64,000 nt of DNA. Origin: Siphonodentalium dalli (Eukaryota; Mollusca; Scaphopoda; Gadilida; Siphonodentaliidae). The DNA is taken from positions 44,986,194 to 45,050,193 of the forward strand of contig CP136069.1 in assembly GCA_032622095.1 (NCBI GenBank), in the 5' to 3' direction. The notes below the pieces were generated by a model. That model had not been told where the DNA came from. It ran no database searches and saw only the letters and a program-made list of their open reading frames with translations. A program made the position numbers and the translations under genes. Below are positions 11,733-23,400 of this stretch, in pieces (position 1 is the stretch's first letter; each line of letters begins with the position of its first letter).

Positions 11733-11940
11733 TTAACCCGAAATATATACCCAGTTAAAAAAGTATATATTGCAATAGTCTATTATTCATCTGGAGGATA
11801 AATTAGCAGACTACAATCAGACCAAAAGATAATACAAGTGCTGAAGGATTCATATGGAATATGTTTAGATAATAATTTCAACAAATACCTGTGGTCGTTT
11901 GTTGAACCTAATATCTGGGTTGGGATAACTGTCAACAGTT
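11733..11940. mobile_element. TTAA MITE family 3 copy, diverged
   Basis: Starts TTAACCC at 11733, carries 'tctattattcatctggagga' and 'gtggtcgtttgttgaaccta'. The right end is not clear. Confidence 0.45.
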
Positions 11941-12016
11941 AGCTAAAGTGTGATTGACAATTGTGTTTGTGAGGAGTTGGCACCTTGGCGGAAGAGGTGT
12001 GATGTGACAGCGCGCG

Positions 12017-12141
12017 ATGAAAGTGTTGATGTTTTGGTGTGGTGGAGAAGATTGTGAAAATATATATGAACTGGCGATAAGGATAGAAAGAAATACTGGC
12101 GTTCTGTGGCAAGTGATTCCGGCGATTAGACGATCGTATAG
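12017..12141 (+). other. candidate short first exon, unassigned
   Basis: ATG at 12017 opens a 41-codon frame (…FWCGGEDCENIYELAIRIER…) that ends at AG|gtaaac, a good donor, with stop codons right after. Composition is protein-like and unlike its AT-rich surroundings. No second exon was found on the plus strand. It could be a transposon-derived peptide. Confidence 0.25.
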
Positions 12142-12972
12142 GTAAACTTTGCTACTAGTTTTTCAATAACTATTCATCAATGAGTGTTTAGTATACAAAT
12201 GATTAAATAAAAGATGTCTTAATTAGGCTGAGATGACTAAGACATAGAAAGAAGTTGCTATGTACAATACTATATACATGCAGTCCTTCGATTTTGAGGC
12301 TTGGTGCACGCGGATTTAAAAACCTGCGAGTTATTAAATGGGCACGCCGAAAATTTCAAATGCGCACCTCAGAATTTGCAACCAGTGGACGAGATTTTAA
12401 CAAACAACACACTAATGGTCAAACGCCGATAAGGCTATTCACCATGTATCTTTCTCAGCAGTGATGACGCTGATTACGAACATGCATGGTAACTATTGTA
12501 CATTGTGATCGCATTATTACTCGATGAATGAAAACAAACGGCCACCTTCTTGACAATGCGTCATTCAATCTGGGCACCTAATGATATTGGCCAATGGGAC
12601 AGTCGGAACACTGAAGTCAGAAGAGGAATCAAGCGTCATCATTAAAAACAGGCAGCTAATAATATCGACCAATGAGGACCCATGTTGCGTCACGTAATCG
12701 CCACAGTTAATAATATCGGCCAACGAATGAGCAGTATCACGAAATCGGAAACTTATTTATAATAACACGTGATCAGCAGATTGTCCCAGATTAAAAATAG
12801 AATTGGAAAATCCTCAGAACAACTCATTCAGGCGACTTTGTTTCAAATTATTATCTGCGCATTTTTAAATCTAGTTTTTGCAAGGGACATGCAGATTTTT
12901 TGTGTGTGGAAAATTAATAAACGAAGCGGTCCCTAATAATCTCGTACAGGAGGGATTTTTAGCTAAAAATAA

Positions 12973-13161
12973 ATAATCGTACCCGTACGCTTATTGGATC
13001 CCGAGTCTGGTAACGAAACCACGATACTATCAAAGCGAAAGAGGGTTGACTCGTCGGATTCCGGTGAATCTGCTTGCGGTAACGATTAGGATTCCACTTC
13101 CGAGTTTGAAACTTTAAGCGAGTCTGATGGGCATGGGCTCTCAGAAGCGGAAGTCGACTAA
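12973..13161 (+). pseudogene. Ser/Asp/Glu-rich broken frame, possible transposase N terminus
   Basis: One frame reads LLDPESGNETTILSKRKRVD, SSDSGESACGND, then a TAG at 13087-13089, then DSTSEFETLSESDGHGLSEA up to a TAA at 13159. Acidic serine-rich leaders with a basic patch are common at the start of transposases, including piggyBac types, but no catalytic part follows. Family not established. Confidence 0.3.
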
Positions 13162-13808
13162 TTACCGTGATCAGATTCATCGGGATTGCCGGATTGTTGA
13201 TGTTATTATCATGTGGAGTGGACTATTGTACAATATAAACAAATGTTTTTATTTCTGTTTCTGTTGCCACACTTGGAATAATACGTGTGTATCATTATAC
13301 TTGTGTTTGTCTTTATTCAGTAATCATTTCATCAATGTTATTTTTAATTGTGCTCCCTCAAAAAAGGCGTGCGCAAATCCCAAAAGCTCCCAGCGATATA
13401 TCGCGCACCTACATTTTCCAAATTCGAAGGACTGTACATGTAAAGGTGAATGCATATACCACTCTGAATGCCATAACTTTAGAAAACACGACTGAACAAA
13501 CTTGCTGCATCTGGATATCATTTATCCCAATGTGGTTCATGAAAATACTGAAGATCGCTCATGTCCAATCGAGATGACAATGAAAATGCATTTTTCACTC
13601 TAAGAAGAAAAGAAATGAATAGACAAAGCCGGTTTCTTGTGGATATTGCCCCCCCCCACATGTTTTTTTAAGTTTGTATGCCAAACATGATTTTAAAACA
13701 AGGATCCATAGGCTGCATAGATATATATCTCACAGGGTATCCAGTGGGGTATCTGCCCATTTCTGGTGAATGAATTCAAGGAGTTTCAAGGAGGTTCCAG
13801 TAGTCAAT

Positions 13809-14183
13809 TCAAGGATTTTCAAGGACTGCCCCGACAATTTTCAAGGAGTTTCCAGGAACCAACTGTTGAACATTACAACGGGCTGAGGTTGGTAGTACCG
13901 GTTGTACTAGTGATCTAGCAGCTGTGACACTGACATATTGGGCTGCTTGTGGTGCTGGCTGCATAAGACTGCCAATGGGTACAGTCCCCTGGAATTCAAT
14001 GGCATTTTTCTGGTGCTTCGAACTTTTTGCATGCGACACCAGGGCACTTTCGCCCATGTTTGCAACGTCAAATGTCTTTTTGCATAGCTTACATCTAGCG
14101 CTAAACGTTTTGTTTTCGACTGCCTCCACCCAATTGAATTTGGCGCCCCATTGCGACATGTATTTACATTTACCACCAGGCAT
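13809..14183 (-). CDS. BED-type zinc-finger protein fragment of a transposon
   Basis: 124-codon frame from an ATG. Residues 5-60 read as a BED finger: W12, F16 and W18 precede C31-x2-C34-x16-H51-x5-H57, with 'CKLCKKTFDV' and 'SALVSHAKSSKHQ'. This type of finger binds DNA at the start of hAT transposases and in host proteins derived from them. The rest (Gln, Ala, Pro and Val rich) continues to a stop without a catalytic domain, so the transposase core is missing or spliced elsewhere. It lies 75 bp inside the left end of the composite element. Confidence 0.6.
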   Translation of the reverse strand: MPGGKCKYMSQWGAKFNWVEAVENKTFSARCKLCKKTFDVANMGESALVSHAKSSKHQKNAIEFQGTVPIGSLMQPAPQAAQYVSVTAARSLVQPVLPTSARCNVQQLVPGNSLKIVGAVLENP

Positions 14184-14355
14184 GTCATTGCTTACATTAT
14201 TTTTTTTATTTTAAAATATACGTAAACAGGAAATGAAGGTCATCGGAAGCGGATGTGATTTTTTCGTTTCGTTTTTGTTAATTTGTACGTTTTGATGTAA
14301 AACACGGGTTTCTAATGTCTATATAATATACAAAATACTTCGATCCGATACAATA

Positions 14356-14718
14356 AAAATATAATTTTTATATTAAAATTAGTTTTTCCTCAAGGGAAGC
14401 CCGAAACTGAACTATATGGATTATTATCCTCGGCCTTGTGTTATCAGGAGGGTTAAAATTTATTGTCCGTTTATTAGCCTACTCCGGTCAATCAGCGACT
14501 CCGGTCAATCAGTGCTCGGATTAGCTCACGCATGGATGCGTCCCGTGCAAATCTCGCTCTCTTAACAATTCATCTAGCCAGTTTTATTTCCGACTTTTAA
14601 TAGTAAGATTTGCGAGTCGCGGGGTTGGGAATGGCACCGCCATGGGAGGGATCTATGATAGTTCAGTTTCGGGCTTCCCTTGAGGAAAAACTAATTTTAA
14701 TATAAAAATTATATTTTT
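14356..14718. mobile_element. 363-bp MITE with ~58-bp inverted ends
   Basis: Arms 'aaaaatataatttttatatt' to 'aagggaagcccgaaactg' pair almost perfectly with the right end. Its interior left part (about 14400-14590) is the same sequence, inverted, as 19668-19860, so it is a relative of the larger inverted-repeat element next to it. Confidence 0.8.
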
Positions 14719-15071
14719 CCGCCAAGGAGAAGCCCTTCAACTGAACTATATGGAATAGAATGCAAGCCCAGGAGGAGGCAACGAGCAATAAATTTAATAT
14801 TCCAGTTTGACGGGAATGTACTCTTCCAAACAGATTTCATGTAAATGTGATTTAGTCATGAATCGGCTTTGATATGTTATGTGAAAGAGCTCATAAATTC
14901 AGATTCCAGCATTGCTCAAGCTTGTACCTCCCCCCTTGTCTTTTGGAATAAACATCCCAGGCAGTGCCATACCATACGTGCCAGCTATTAGTAGAAACCG
15001 AGCAGTAGAGACTTCTTCTTCTGCTGCTGCTTTTCTCTCGTGTCCTGCGATGAGAGTGATGGCGGTATTTA

Positions 15072-16010
15072 CTATTTATATCTTCCCAAATAGAAAGCGC
15101 TATAGACGGTACGCGACAGCGAGTCTTCCTCACACAGAACAGCCTCCAAAGGCTCGGGTGCTATTGTCCCGGAGGATTGGTTGCCCGAATCTCCGAGAAC
15201 GGCACTCTGCCTGCCACGGTCTGCTGATGCAGGACCAGGGGGCGCGAACTGGTACAGCCCAAGGACTGGTACAGTTGTGCAAAGTTTGTGTAATACATTG
15301 TAACAAGATTTGACACATATCCTGTGATGAAGTTTTTTCCAAGAGATCGACCCGTGTCGTGTCCGTACGCAAAGCGAGTTCCCTAGGAACGACAGAATCC
15401 TTGACTGACAGTGGGAACCACCGTCGGCCCGAGATCCTTGCTCATCGTCGTCAAAGCCATCAGACGCCAGGAGAATTATAGAAACTAGAAAGCATGTCAG
15501 GATCGACGCCAGCAACAGAACAGCCTGCATCAGGTTGAGGTAAGGTACTAGAGGGAAGCCCACACTGGGAATGGCTCGAACGAGGAACAATTGCGCTCGC
15601 ATTTAGATTTTAAGGTGTTATTTCCCACCCCAAGGCCAAAATGGCGGAAAAAAGGGAAATTGAAAGGATCCATTTGACCAGGGAAAGCCCCCCACCGAAT
15701 CTCCCAAATGCAGGTGGTCCCGACACGCTGACATAAACGTCGATGACATACCACTAGGATCCCCTGACGGCAGAGGAGCAGGCCTGGACGTATCACTTGG
15801 GATGACGTTTCCAGGGGGACAAGACCGACCCTCGTAATGGAGTGGGCCACGGCGCCGTGGGGAAGCGCCAGAAGGCCAGTTGGCTAGTGCGCTTTGTGCG
15901 GCACGGGACAACGAGGCTTCCCCACCCAGAACAGTCGCCAAAGGCGCGGGTGCTTGTGTCCTGGAGGATTGGTTGCCCGAATCTCCGGAGGACGGTACCC
16001 TGCCTCCCAC
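15072..16010 (-). pseudogene. duplicated degenerate coding frame inside the inverted-repeat element
   Basis: Two successive minus-strand frames (16010-15618 and 15602-15072) both contain GDSGNQSS-x-T-x-AP-x-PL-xx-VL followed by SLSR and SA. Peptide similarity exceeds what non-coding drift would keep, so they derive from a tandemly duplicated coding segment. A third partial copy may lie at 16522-16313 (SCPPG…). No enzymatic motif was seen; a gag-like structural protein is a guess. Confidence 0.4.
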
Positions 16011-17039
16011 GGTCTGCAGAAGACGGGGCTTGCAGCATGACCAGGGGGGACCGAATGGTTCCTGCCCGAGTTAAGACTGGTACGTTTGCTCAAAATGTAA
16101 AACCATGGACCAATGGGCCCTCAACCAACTATGACAATATCGCGTAAATTCATGAGCAACCCGTACGGCCATCAAAGTCGAATCTCGTTCGACAATAAGC
16201 AAGACAAGACATTCGGTTAGTTATTAGCAAGCATAATATACAAAACATTTGTTAGTTATTGCAAAACAAGGTTAATAAGGTAAATTCCGTTATTTACGAT
16301 GGCCACGTGATCTTACCTGCTTGAAATTAAACCGCAGGTAAGATACTGTCTTTTCTCGGCGAAGAGGACGATGAGATCCGATTTCTCCTGTGCAAGAACA
16401 TAGCGGAGTCCTTGCTTACGGTGAGGAGAACGTTTTATACACTTACAGAAAGTCCGCAGATGGTGGAGCAGGCCTGGAATATCCCGAGGGAGTATGATTC
16501 CAGGGGGACAAGACCCACTCACGTAATGGAGTGGGCCACGGACCGTGGGGAAGAGTCAGAAGTCTCAGTCCTTCCCAGGAGACAGGAGCAATTGTTCACG
16601 CAGCCTTAAGCAATTGTAATTTTCTAATTCACGAATATTAAACTGTGCACTGTTCCCTCTTGACAGAAGGTGCATGGTCATAGTAATCATTTATTCAATA
16701 TTAAACTATTGGAAGGTATATATAAAATCGTTCCCATCGCAGTTAAATTATGGGAATGTGAAAGTGCCATGGAACATGCATGTTATGAGGTCTATCCCAC
16801 AATGACATTGAATTTGAGAAAAACACAACTGATGATTATACAGGCGCAAGTACATCCGTCTTCTGAATTGCGAGAGCAAATGAGAGCTCGAGCTGCGGTT
16901 ACCTCTGGGAAGAACTGAAGTCTGGTTGGCTGGTGCGCTATTAGTGGCACATGATGAGTCTTCCCCACCCTAAGGCTCAGGAGCTGTGGCATTCGCCCTT
17001 GAAGATTTGTTTTCCAAATCAACGATGGTAGTACCCCGC

Positions 17040-17770
17040 CAGTCACTGGTACTGGGCAGTGGTCATGCACAATATAAAGGCTTCTTTGGGAACGGCGCTT
17101 TATATGTGTGATGATACAAATGCTTTCATTTGTGTTATTCATATAGGTTTTCTATTTACCAGATAATCATGGATACGTAGTAATAGAAAGAGAAGAGCCA
17201 TGTTTTGGACTCTTTTGAAATTGGCACTGGCAGGCCTGCCCAATGCAAAATAAATCTGAAGCCGTAACGTATTTGTCGGTTGTCTGGTTGTGCTTAGGTA
17301 CCCATAGGTACACAAACTGTTATATTCAGTATCACGAGAGCCACATACAACTTTGACGCGACCTAGATTTCACAACCTCCAGGTGAACCGAACCGTCGTT
17401 CGCCTCCAATACGCAGGCCTGCAGTGGTTGTGCGCAATATAAATAGAAACACTGTTCATGTAACTGCACTTTATATGTGTGACAATACAAATGCTGTCCT
17501 TTCTGTTATTTGCCCGATAATCAATTGGATATGAGGCAATAGAAGGAAAAGAGCCATGTGTTGGTCTCTGATGGAAATTATAGTGGCAGCGGCCCTGCGC
17601 AATATAAATGCATTTCCTGTAACTGTGCTTAATACATGAGTGAAGGCTATTTGACATTTGATCTTTCTATGTGGAAATAGAAGGTAGAGAGCCAAGTGAT
17701 GGACTCTGTTGGAAAGGCTATTGACAGTGCATCGGGGGCACATGACAATATAAATGCATAGTAGTTCACC
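17040..17770. repeat. three diverged ~200-300-bp internal repeats
   Basis: Each block has 'caatataaa', 'gtgcgcaatataaat' or close, 'ctttatatgtgtga', 'gataatca' and 'aatagaa…gagccatg'. These are parts of the 14712-19880 element rather than host sequence. Confidence 0.6.
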
Positions 17771-17999
17771 TTGACTATTCACGGATTGAAAGCGCAGAAG
17801 TATGTCGGTATCAGTGAAAATATACGCCATATTGATATAGTCAGTTCGTATGTCATTGAGCCTTTGAGGCACTGATACCCTTGTACTAGTATGGAACAAT
17901 TATGGCTGGCCATACATGTTTTTAAGCTCACCATTTTGTATCATTTAAATTCGTAATTTGAATGTATCTACAAACACTAATATCTGAGGATAACAGTTC

Positions 18000-19660
18000 A
18001 GATGTTGTCTATTTGTTACAGTGAACACGTGGAAATGTCAAACATCAAAAGCATCAAAAGTATAAACATTGTTGACTGAAAATTTATTGAGACACTGGCT
18101 AGCCAATGAATCATTTCAACACTGCGACCATGCTAGGTCACACGGATATGGTGACATGCCACAAGTACTGTCAAGTAGGCCAGCCAAAGGCTCGCATCCC
18201 AAATTTCTCCAAAGAGATCTGACCACGGACGGAAGTATCCTTGGATATTTAAGCAAACTATAGCTGAAGGTTCAGGCTACTGCATTTGCATATCTGTGCA
18301 GTCATCGAACAGGGAAGTCCATTCTGCAAAATACATTGAGTGATTGCAAAGAAACAGACACAATTGTCGCCGAAATAACGACAGTACCGATATGAAGTGA
18401 TGGAGATCGCCATTCGACAATGGGAACTCAGGCTTCAAGATTCGACGAGAATCACCGAATCGATTCCCGTAATGATTCTCACAAAACTTTACAATTTTCA
18501 GTGCCTCATGACTGACATGATTCAGCATTTGATTCTCGCAAAATGAAATGTATTTTGAGCCCTGGAACTTGAAATGAAAATCCTTAGTGCCCAATCTTGT
18601 GTCAGATAATCCTAGTCCCCAATCAAACCAGTTGCACGATTAGTAGCAAGCGGACACTGTCAGTAATACTGGACAGACATGTAAAGAAAGAGACTATTCA
18701 AGAGACACAGCATTATTTGAACACAGGCCATATAATACTATATGTTATAACAAACATAATCTCATTGTTTCTAACGATTGTTCCGATAATACAATGAGGG
18801 AAAGGAAATGGAATCGCAAGAACAGAGGCAGAGTTTCAAATAAATATCTTGAAGTCGATGTAACGTTTGCGACGTTCCAAGTATCCAAATAAGAGCCATC
18901 ATGTTAATAGTAATACATTCGGGCTATCTAAGATATGCAAAAATTAATCGGTAAGCACAATTAATTATAACGACATGTTGTATATGTACAATGATGTTCT
19001 GTGATAATCATTTACCAAATGTCGGTTAAGTTCCAGTCGCTCAACTTCAACTTACAATTGAAGTAGTTGAGGCAAAAGAAATTTCATTGGATTACAAGTT
19101 CTATCTTGTTTATTAATACATGTAAATTATCGCCAAAGGAGACATTTCTGTCCTGGCCAACTTTCTGCGCAATAACAGAGCTGTCGCAGATACGATTATG
19201 TAGTGTACATGAAATGAACGTAGCAAGAAGTCGGCATCATGAAATATAGTTAGCACGAAATTAGGAGACTTCGCATACCGTACCACGTGGACTCAGAAAT
19301 CGGACGATTCATGCCACCGTATATGTTGCACAATAATGCAAAATAGGTTCGCTACAAGTAAACGATGTGCGTCTGTAGTCATTGTCAAAATGGCCATCAA
19401 TGGCGAAGTTCACAAAGTGATTTTGTCGATTCCAATTCCAAATTTTTTTTTGAGATAAAATGGGTCGATAAAAACACGGAATATTTATAAATAGCGTTGC
19501 GCATACTATGAAACGAAGAGTTTCTGCGCGAACTTATAAATATGAAACGACCGGGTAAGCAACGGATAAATTGCAAGTTTGTGATCAACAATAAATATTG
19601 AGTTGATAAACTCGCAATAGAGAAATACTTCCTTTAGTTAAAACCACGTCTGATAGGTCC
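18000..19660. other. interior of the inverted-repeat element, no gene seen
   Basis: AT-rich stretch with several short frames of no recognisable family. A minus frame at 18594-18277 (105 aa) lacks a family pattern. Confidence 0.4.
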
Positions 19661-19667
19661 AAGGAGA

Positions 19668-19880
19668 GAAATAAAACTGGCTAGATGAATTGTTAAGAGA
19701 GCGAGATTTGCACGGGACGCATCCATGCGTGAGCTAATCCGAGCACTGATTGACCGGAGTCGCTGATTGACCGGAGTAGGCTAATAAACGGACAATAAAT
19801 TTTAACCCTCCTGATAACACAAGGCCGAGGATAATAATCCATATAGTTCAGTTGAAGGGCTTCTCCTTGGCGGAAAAATA
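19668..19880. repeat. right terminal inverted repeat of the 5.2-kb element
   Basis: Inverse of about 14385-14590, including 'gaccggagtcgctgattgac' and 'ccgaggataataatccatat'. About 200 bp of near-identity shows recent shared origin of this end and the small MITE at 14356. Confidence 0.85.
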
Positions 19881-20373
19881 CACTAATTACGGTACCTGAG
19901 TTTGAAAAGCTTCGGAACTATTTTTTGTCGTGTTCAATTTTATGATTTCATAGGGGGATCACACAATTGAAATAGACTCGAGAAAATTGGTGTTGGCAGA
20001 AAATGGAGTTACGTCCCATATACCAACAACAATACCACGCTTCATTGGGGGGGGGGGGGTCACACAATTACAATTGACTCGAGAGAATTGCCGCCAGCGG
20101 AAATTCAAAATAGAGTTACTTCCCATATACCAACAACGCGTTCGGAACTAAACTATCTATATTTTATTGATTCCTGATGAATCGATATACCTGGGTTTTA
20201 GGAATTCCAGGGTTTTAAAGGGGTGGGCATTCAATTCAAGGGTTTCAAGGGCCCTGGAAAAATGATTTTCCAATCAAGGAGTTTCAAGGAATTCAAGGAG
20301 CCGCGGATACCCTGATCTCAGTGACCAAAGAGTTAAGGGCCAATCGAAGGAATAATTAAAGGAAGTATCTGAC

Positions 20374-20435
20374 CTGTATCAGTGGTTGCGTTGCCCATAA
20401 TCGGATGTCAGCAAGAATCACCTGTCCATTAAAAC
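20374..20435 (-). CDS. NUP188: NUP188 exon 21 (last one found)
   Basis: 62 nt read after acceptor gttaatctcag, donor gtcaga. It reads FNGQVILADIRLWATQPLIQ after a split Gly codon. The nearer acceptor (aatggacag) would hit a stop in the phase set by exon 20, so the upstream one is chosen. Similarity to the family ('VIQHCQRVKPIIDL') is only modest. Its donor side is 60 bp from a 6.6-kb transposon insertion. Confidence 0.6.
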
Positions 20436-23400
20436 CTGAGATTAACCTGTATTATCTGTTTTATGAACTTTTCCGTGCCCTGAATTATCTGTTTTACCAA
20501 CTTACCAGCACCCTGCATTGTTTGTTCAATGAACTTACCAGCACCCTGTGTTATCTGTTTTATGAACTTACCAGCACAATGTATTATCTATTTTATAAAT
20601 TTGCTAGCACGTGCTTTATCTGTTTTATGAACATACCAACACTCTGCATTATCTGTTTTATAAACATACCAGCACCCTGCATTACAGTTATATGGACTTT
20701 CCAGCACACTGCGTTATCTGTTTTATGAACTTACCAGCCCCCGTGTTAATATGTTTAATAAACTTACCAACACATGGCGTTATCTGTTTTATGAACTTAC
20801 AGGCACCCTGAGTTATCCGTTTTATGAACTTACCAGCACCCTGCGTTATCTGTTGTAATAGGTCCACAATTTCACATTTGACGATTTGCCAGCCATCATA
20901 TGTGATTTTCCACTTTATCAATGGACACTGCTGGAAGTCCTGTCCAAGCTTTTGAGCAAAGTATCCTTTCCCTGTTAAAATCAGATCAACCACAGTGCTT
21001 GTGATAATGCCATACATTAACAATAGTAAACTATATGACATGTACTAGCAAGGATGGAGGAAATGGGACCCCTATGGATTCTGGGAGAAAATATCTGTCC
21101 ATGCAATCAACTGAGAATATCTAGTATTAGTAAATTGGCCACTGATATAAGCCCAAATTCTGAACATCTACAGAAATGTAACTCAAGGAATCACAATTGA
21201 GTATTTATTTGGGAAAAATAAAACATTATTTAACCCTTCCATAACTGGCGCTTCCTGAAATTTTGTGAAAACCCTGTGCCAATGCATTCTCTTATATATG
21301 CGAGTTTCCCATAGGGAGCCTCGCATATATAAGAGAATGCATTGGCCTACCAATATTTACCTTGACCTTGTAAGCCAGTGCATTCTCTTATAAATGCAAA
21401 GTATCCTATGGAAGACTCTCATATATAAGAGAATGCACTGGCACAGGATCTTTAATGCTGTACCAGCGCAGCTACCATCATGAAAGGGTTAATGTAAGAA
21501 TGTTCTCATTAACATTGCATGAAATTGATGAGTAGACAGAAATTTTGCAACACAAACGTCAAGTTAAATAATAACACTGATAATTTTTTGAACTGCCACC
21601 AACAATGGGAGAAGATGCTTTCATCACGACAGAACAAAATTTCTATGAAGCTTCTTTCAAGGCACATTTCAAAAAGACAAAAGGAACAGCAAGGAAAGCA
21701 TATTTCACTTATGTGTTTTAAAAGATAGATTTCTAATTTTATAAATGTTGTAATGTTCTAAAATTAACCACATTTGAAAAAATTATTTGAAAAAAAAAAT
21801 CATTTCCTAGTGACAGAAGCTGCTGTTGACCCAAATCTATACAGGAAGTTTAGGGAAGATATACACCATCTGTGATTACAACAATGTATTCATATTTGCT
21901 ATATATAACTGAAAGCAACCAGGTTGTACAATACATGATGTACACATCAAATATCAACAGATCATTTCTGAGAAGATACATTTGACCAATCAAAATCTGT
22001 TTTTTATCTATTTGCCAGCACTTAGCATGATCAATACTTGCAGCATAAACCATGGCCAAATTGACCGAAGTCTCTCAAAGAAGATCTCCAATTACTTTCT
22101 GGTAAATTCAATGGAAAAGTATTGAAAGATAAATTTATCTAATTTAAGTTTAACCCTTACTATACAGAATGACGACAGGCAAACAAAAATATAATAGAAG
22201 AGTGAAAAGGATGTCAATTGATTAGAGGGAAATGTTCAGATAATAACTTCAACAAACGACCCAACAAACAGTCATTTGTAGAACTTATTAACTGAACATT
22301 TCCTTAGGGAATTATTCGCCAATGAGTATATTGTATAGAAAGGGTTAAATATTTCTTCTCAAAGCTAGAGCGTCTCTTCAAAAATATTATCTCACCTCCA
22401 TGCTTTACAAGTTCTCCATATGTTCCCTTCGACATGATGAATTCACCTAGAAAATAAAAGAGTCATCGAAGATGTAATCAGGGTTCCAGACTGTAACGTT
22501 GGGGAGGTTAGGTTGTAAAAACATCAACTTCATACTTGGGACGCAAGTAGCTACAGGCAGTCAGCTGATTCATGTGATAGCTCGACGTTCCCGTTTTGAA
22601 TAAACTGGTTTTGATCATTCAGAGCTCATAACAAAACTTCAAAGTTATAGCAAGTGTGATATCCAAATGCATATAGTTGCGTGTTCTCAAAACCATGGCT
22701 GTACGCATATGCTTAGCTCACACACACAGCATTAAGGTGACATCGATCAATGGCAGAATGCTGAGTTTCTCAGCGATTTGATTTTGTTGGAAGAGATTGA
22801 TCTCGTTATCCTCTCCATGGCCACATGAAACACAACCACATAAGGTTGATTATGATATGCATTAAATTGTTAGCGAAGCGAGTGGGTGGTTTTTATAGTC
22901 TCGCACAGTTCGCAGTTTAGTGATTGTTGCATAATTATAATTTCCGCAATTTATCGGCATATGCCAAGCTTTCACAGGTTATATTACACGGTACTTTTGC
23001 ATCAAGAATATTTCTGTACCAATGCAATTTCGAAGTGTCTGTTTTACAATTTAAACCTCCCCAGTATCTGGTTGGCGTTTTACGATATGTTGATCTCATG
23101 TGTATACTTTCCCACTGTGTCTCAATGATTTAGTACAACCAGACCGTCTTCAGTGTCAATAGTTTCATTTGACGTGTTAGCATGCTTCACTGGTACATTG
23201 GTGAGGGTGTTTCCGTAAGATTGGAACTAACGTATCACAAAATTTGAACACACTATGACCAGATCCAGTATTTAAAGGGAATGGTCAATTTTGATATAGC
23301 ATTCACATGACCAAGTCTTCTTGGTCCACAACAGCTTGGGATATCGGTTGGGCTGCTGCTGTTTTGGACAGAATCCCATCCCGTTGGTCTTCTATAACAG

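Larger units (their letters stand above)
14712..19880. mobile_element. 5.2-kb inverted-repeat element with degenerate internal repeats
   Basis: Left end 'tatttttccgccaaggagaa', right end its inverse 'ttctccttggcggaaaaata'. Inside are diverged repeats: 'ggattggttgcccgaatctc' at 15176 and 15966, 'atggagtgggccacgg' at 15838 and 16527, and three 'caatataaa' blocks at 17068-17760. Minus-strand frames in two neighbouring copies share GDSGNQSS and SLSR motifs (see next). It is more GC-rich than the rest of the window. Class unknown; DIRS-like retroelements and DNA transposons both have inverted ends. Confidence 0.6.
13733..20314. mobile_element. 6.6-kb composite DNA transposon insertion, hAT-like ends
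   Basis: Left end 'cagggtatcc', right end its inverse 'ggataccctg'; both subterminal zones carry repeated 'caaggagtttcaagga'. A direct ATCTCA flanks both ends (13727-13732 and 20315-20320). That is six exact bases where hAT elements make eight, so either two are mutated or the family differs. It contains a BED zinc-finger frame near the left end and a second, large inverted-repeat element. It lies in the NUP188 intron next to exon 21. Confidence 0.75.

Noticed and set aside
15842-16147. Plus-strand 101-codon frame
   Set aside because: It is the complement of the minus-strand zone where peptide motifs are shared between the two internal copies; the minus strand is the better coding candidate.
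18277-18594. 105-codon minus-strand frame inside the large element
   Set aside because: No motif and no similarity to other internal copies; most likely chance.
20405-20811. Plus-strand open frames with repeated 'YLFYEL' peptides
   Set aside because: They are the reverse strand of the 33-bp minisatellite in NUP188 intron 20; the exon frame on the minus strand explains the sequence better.
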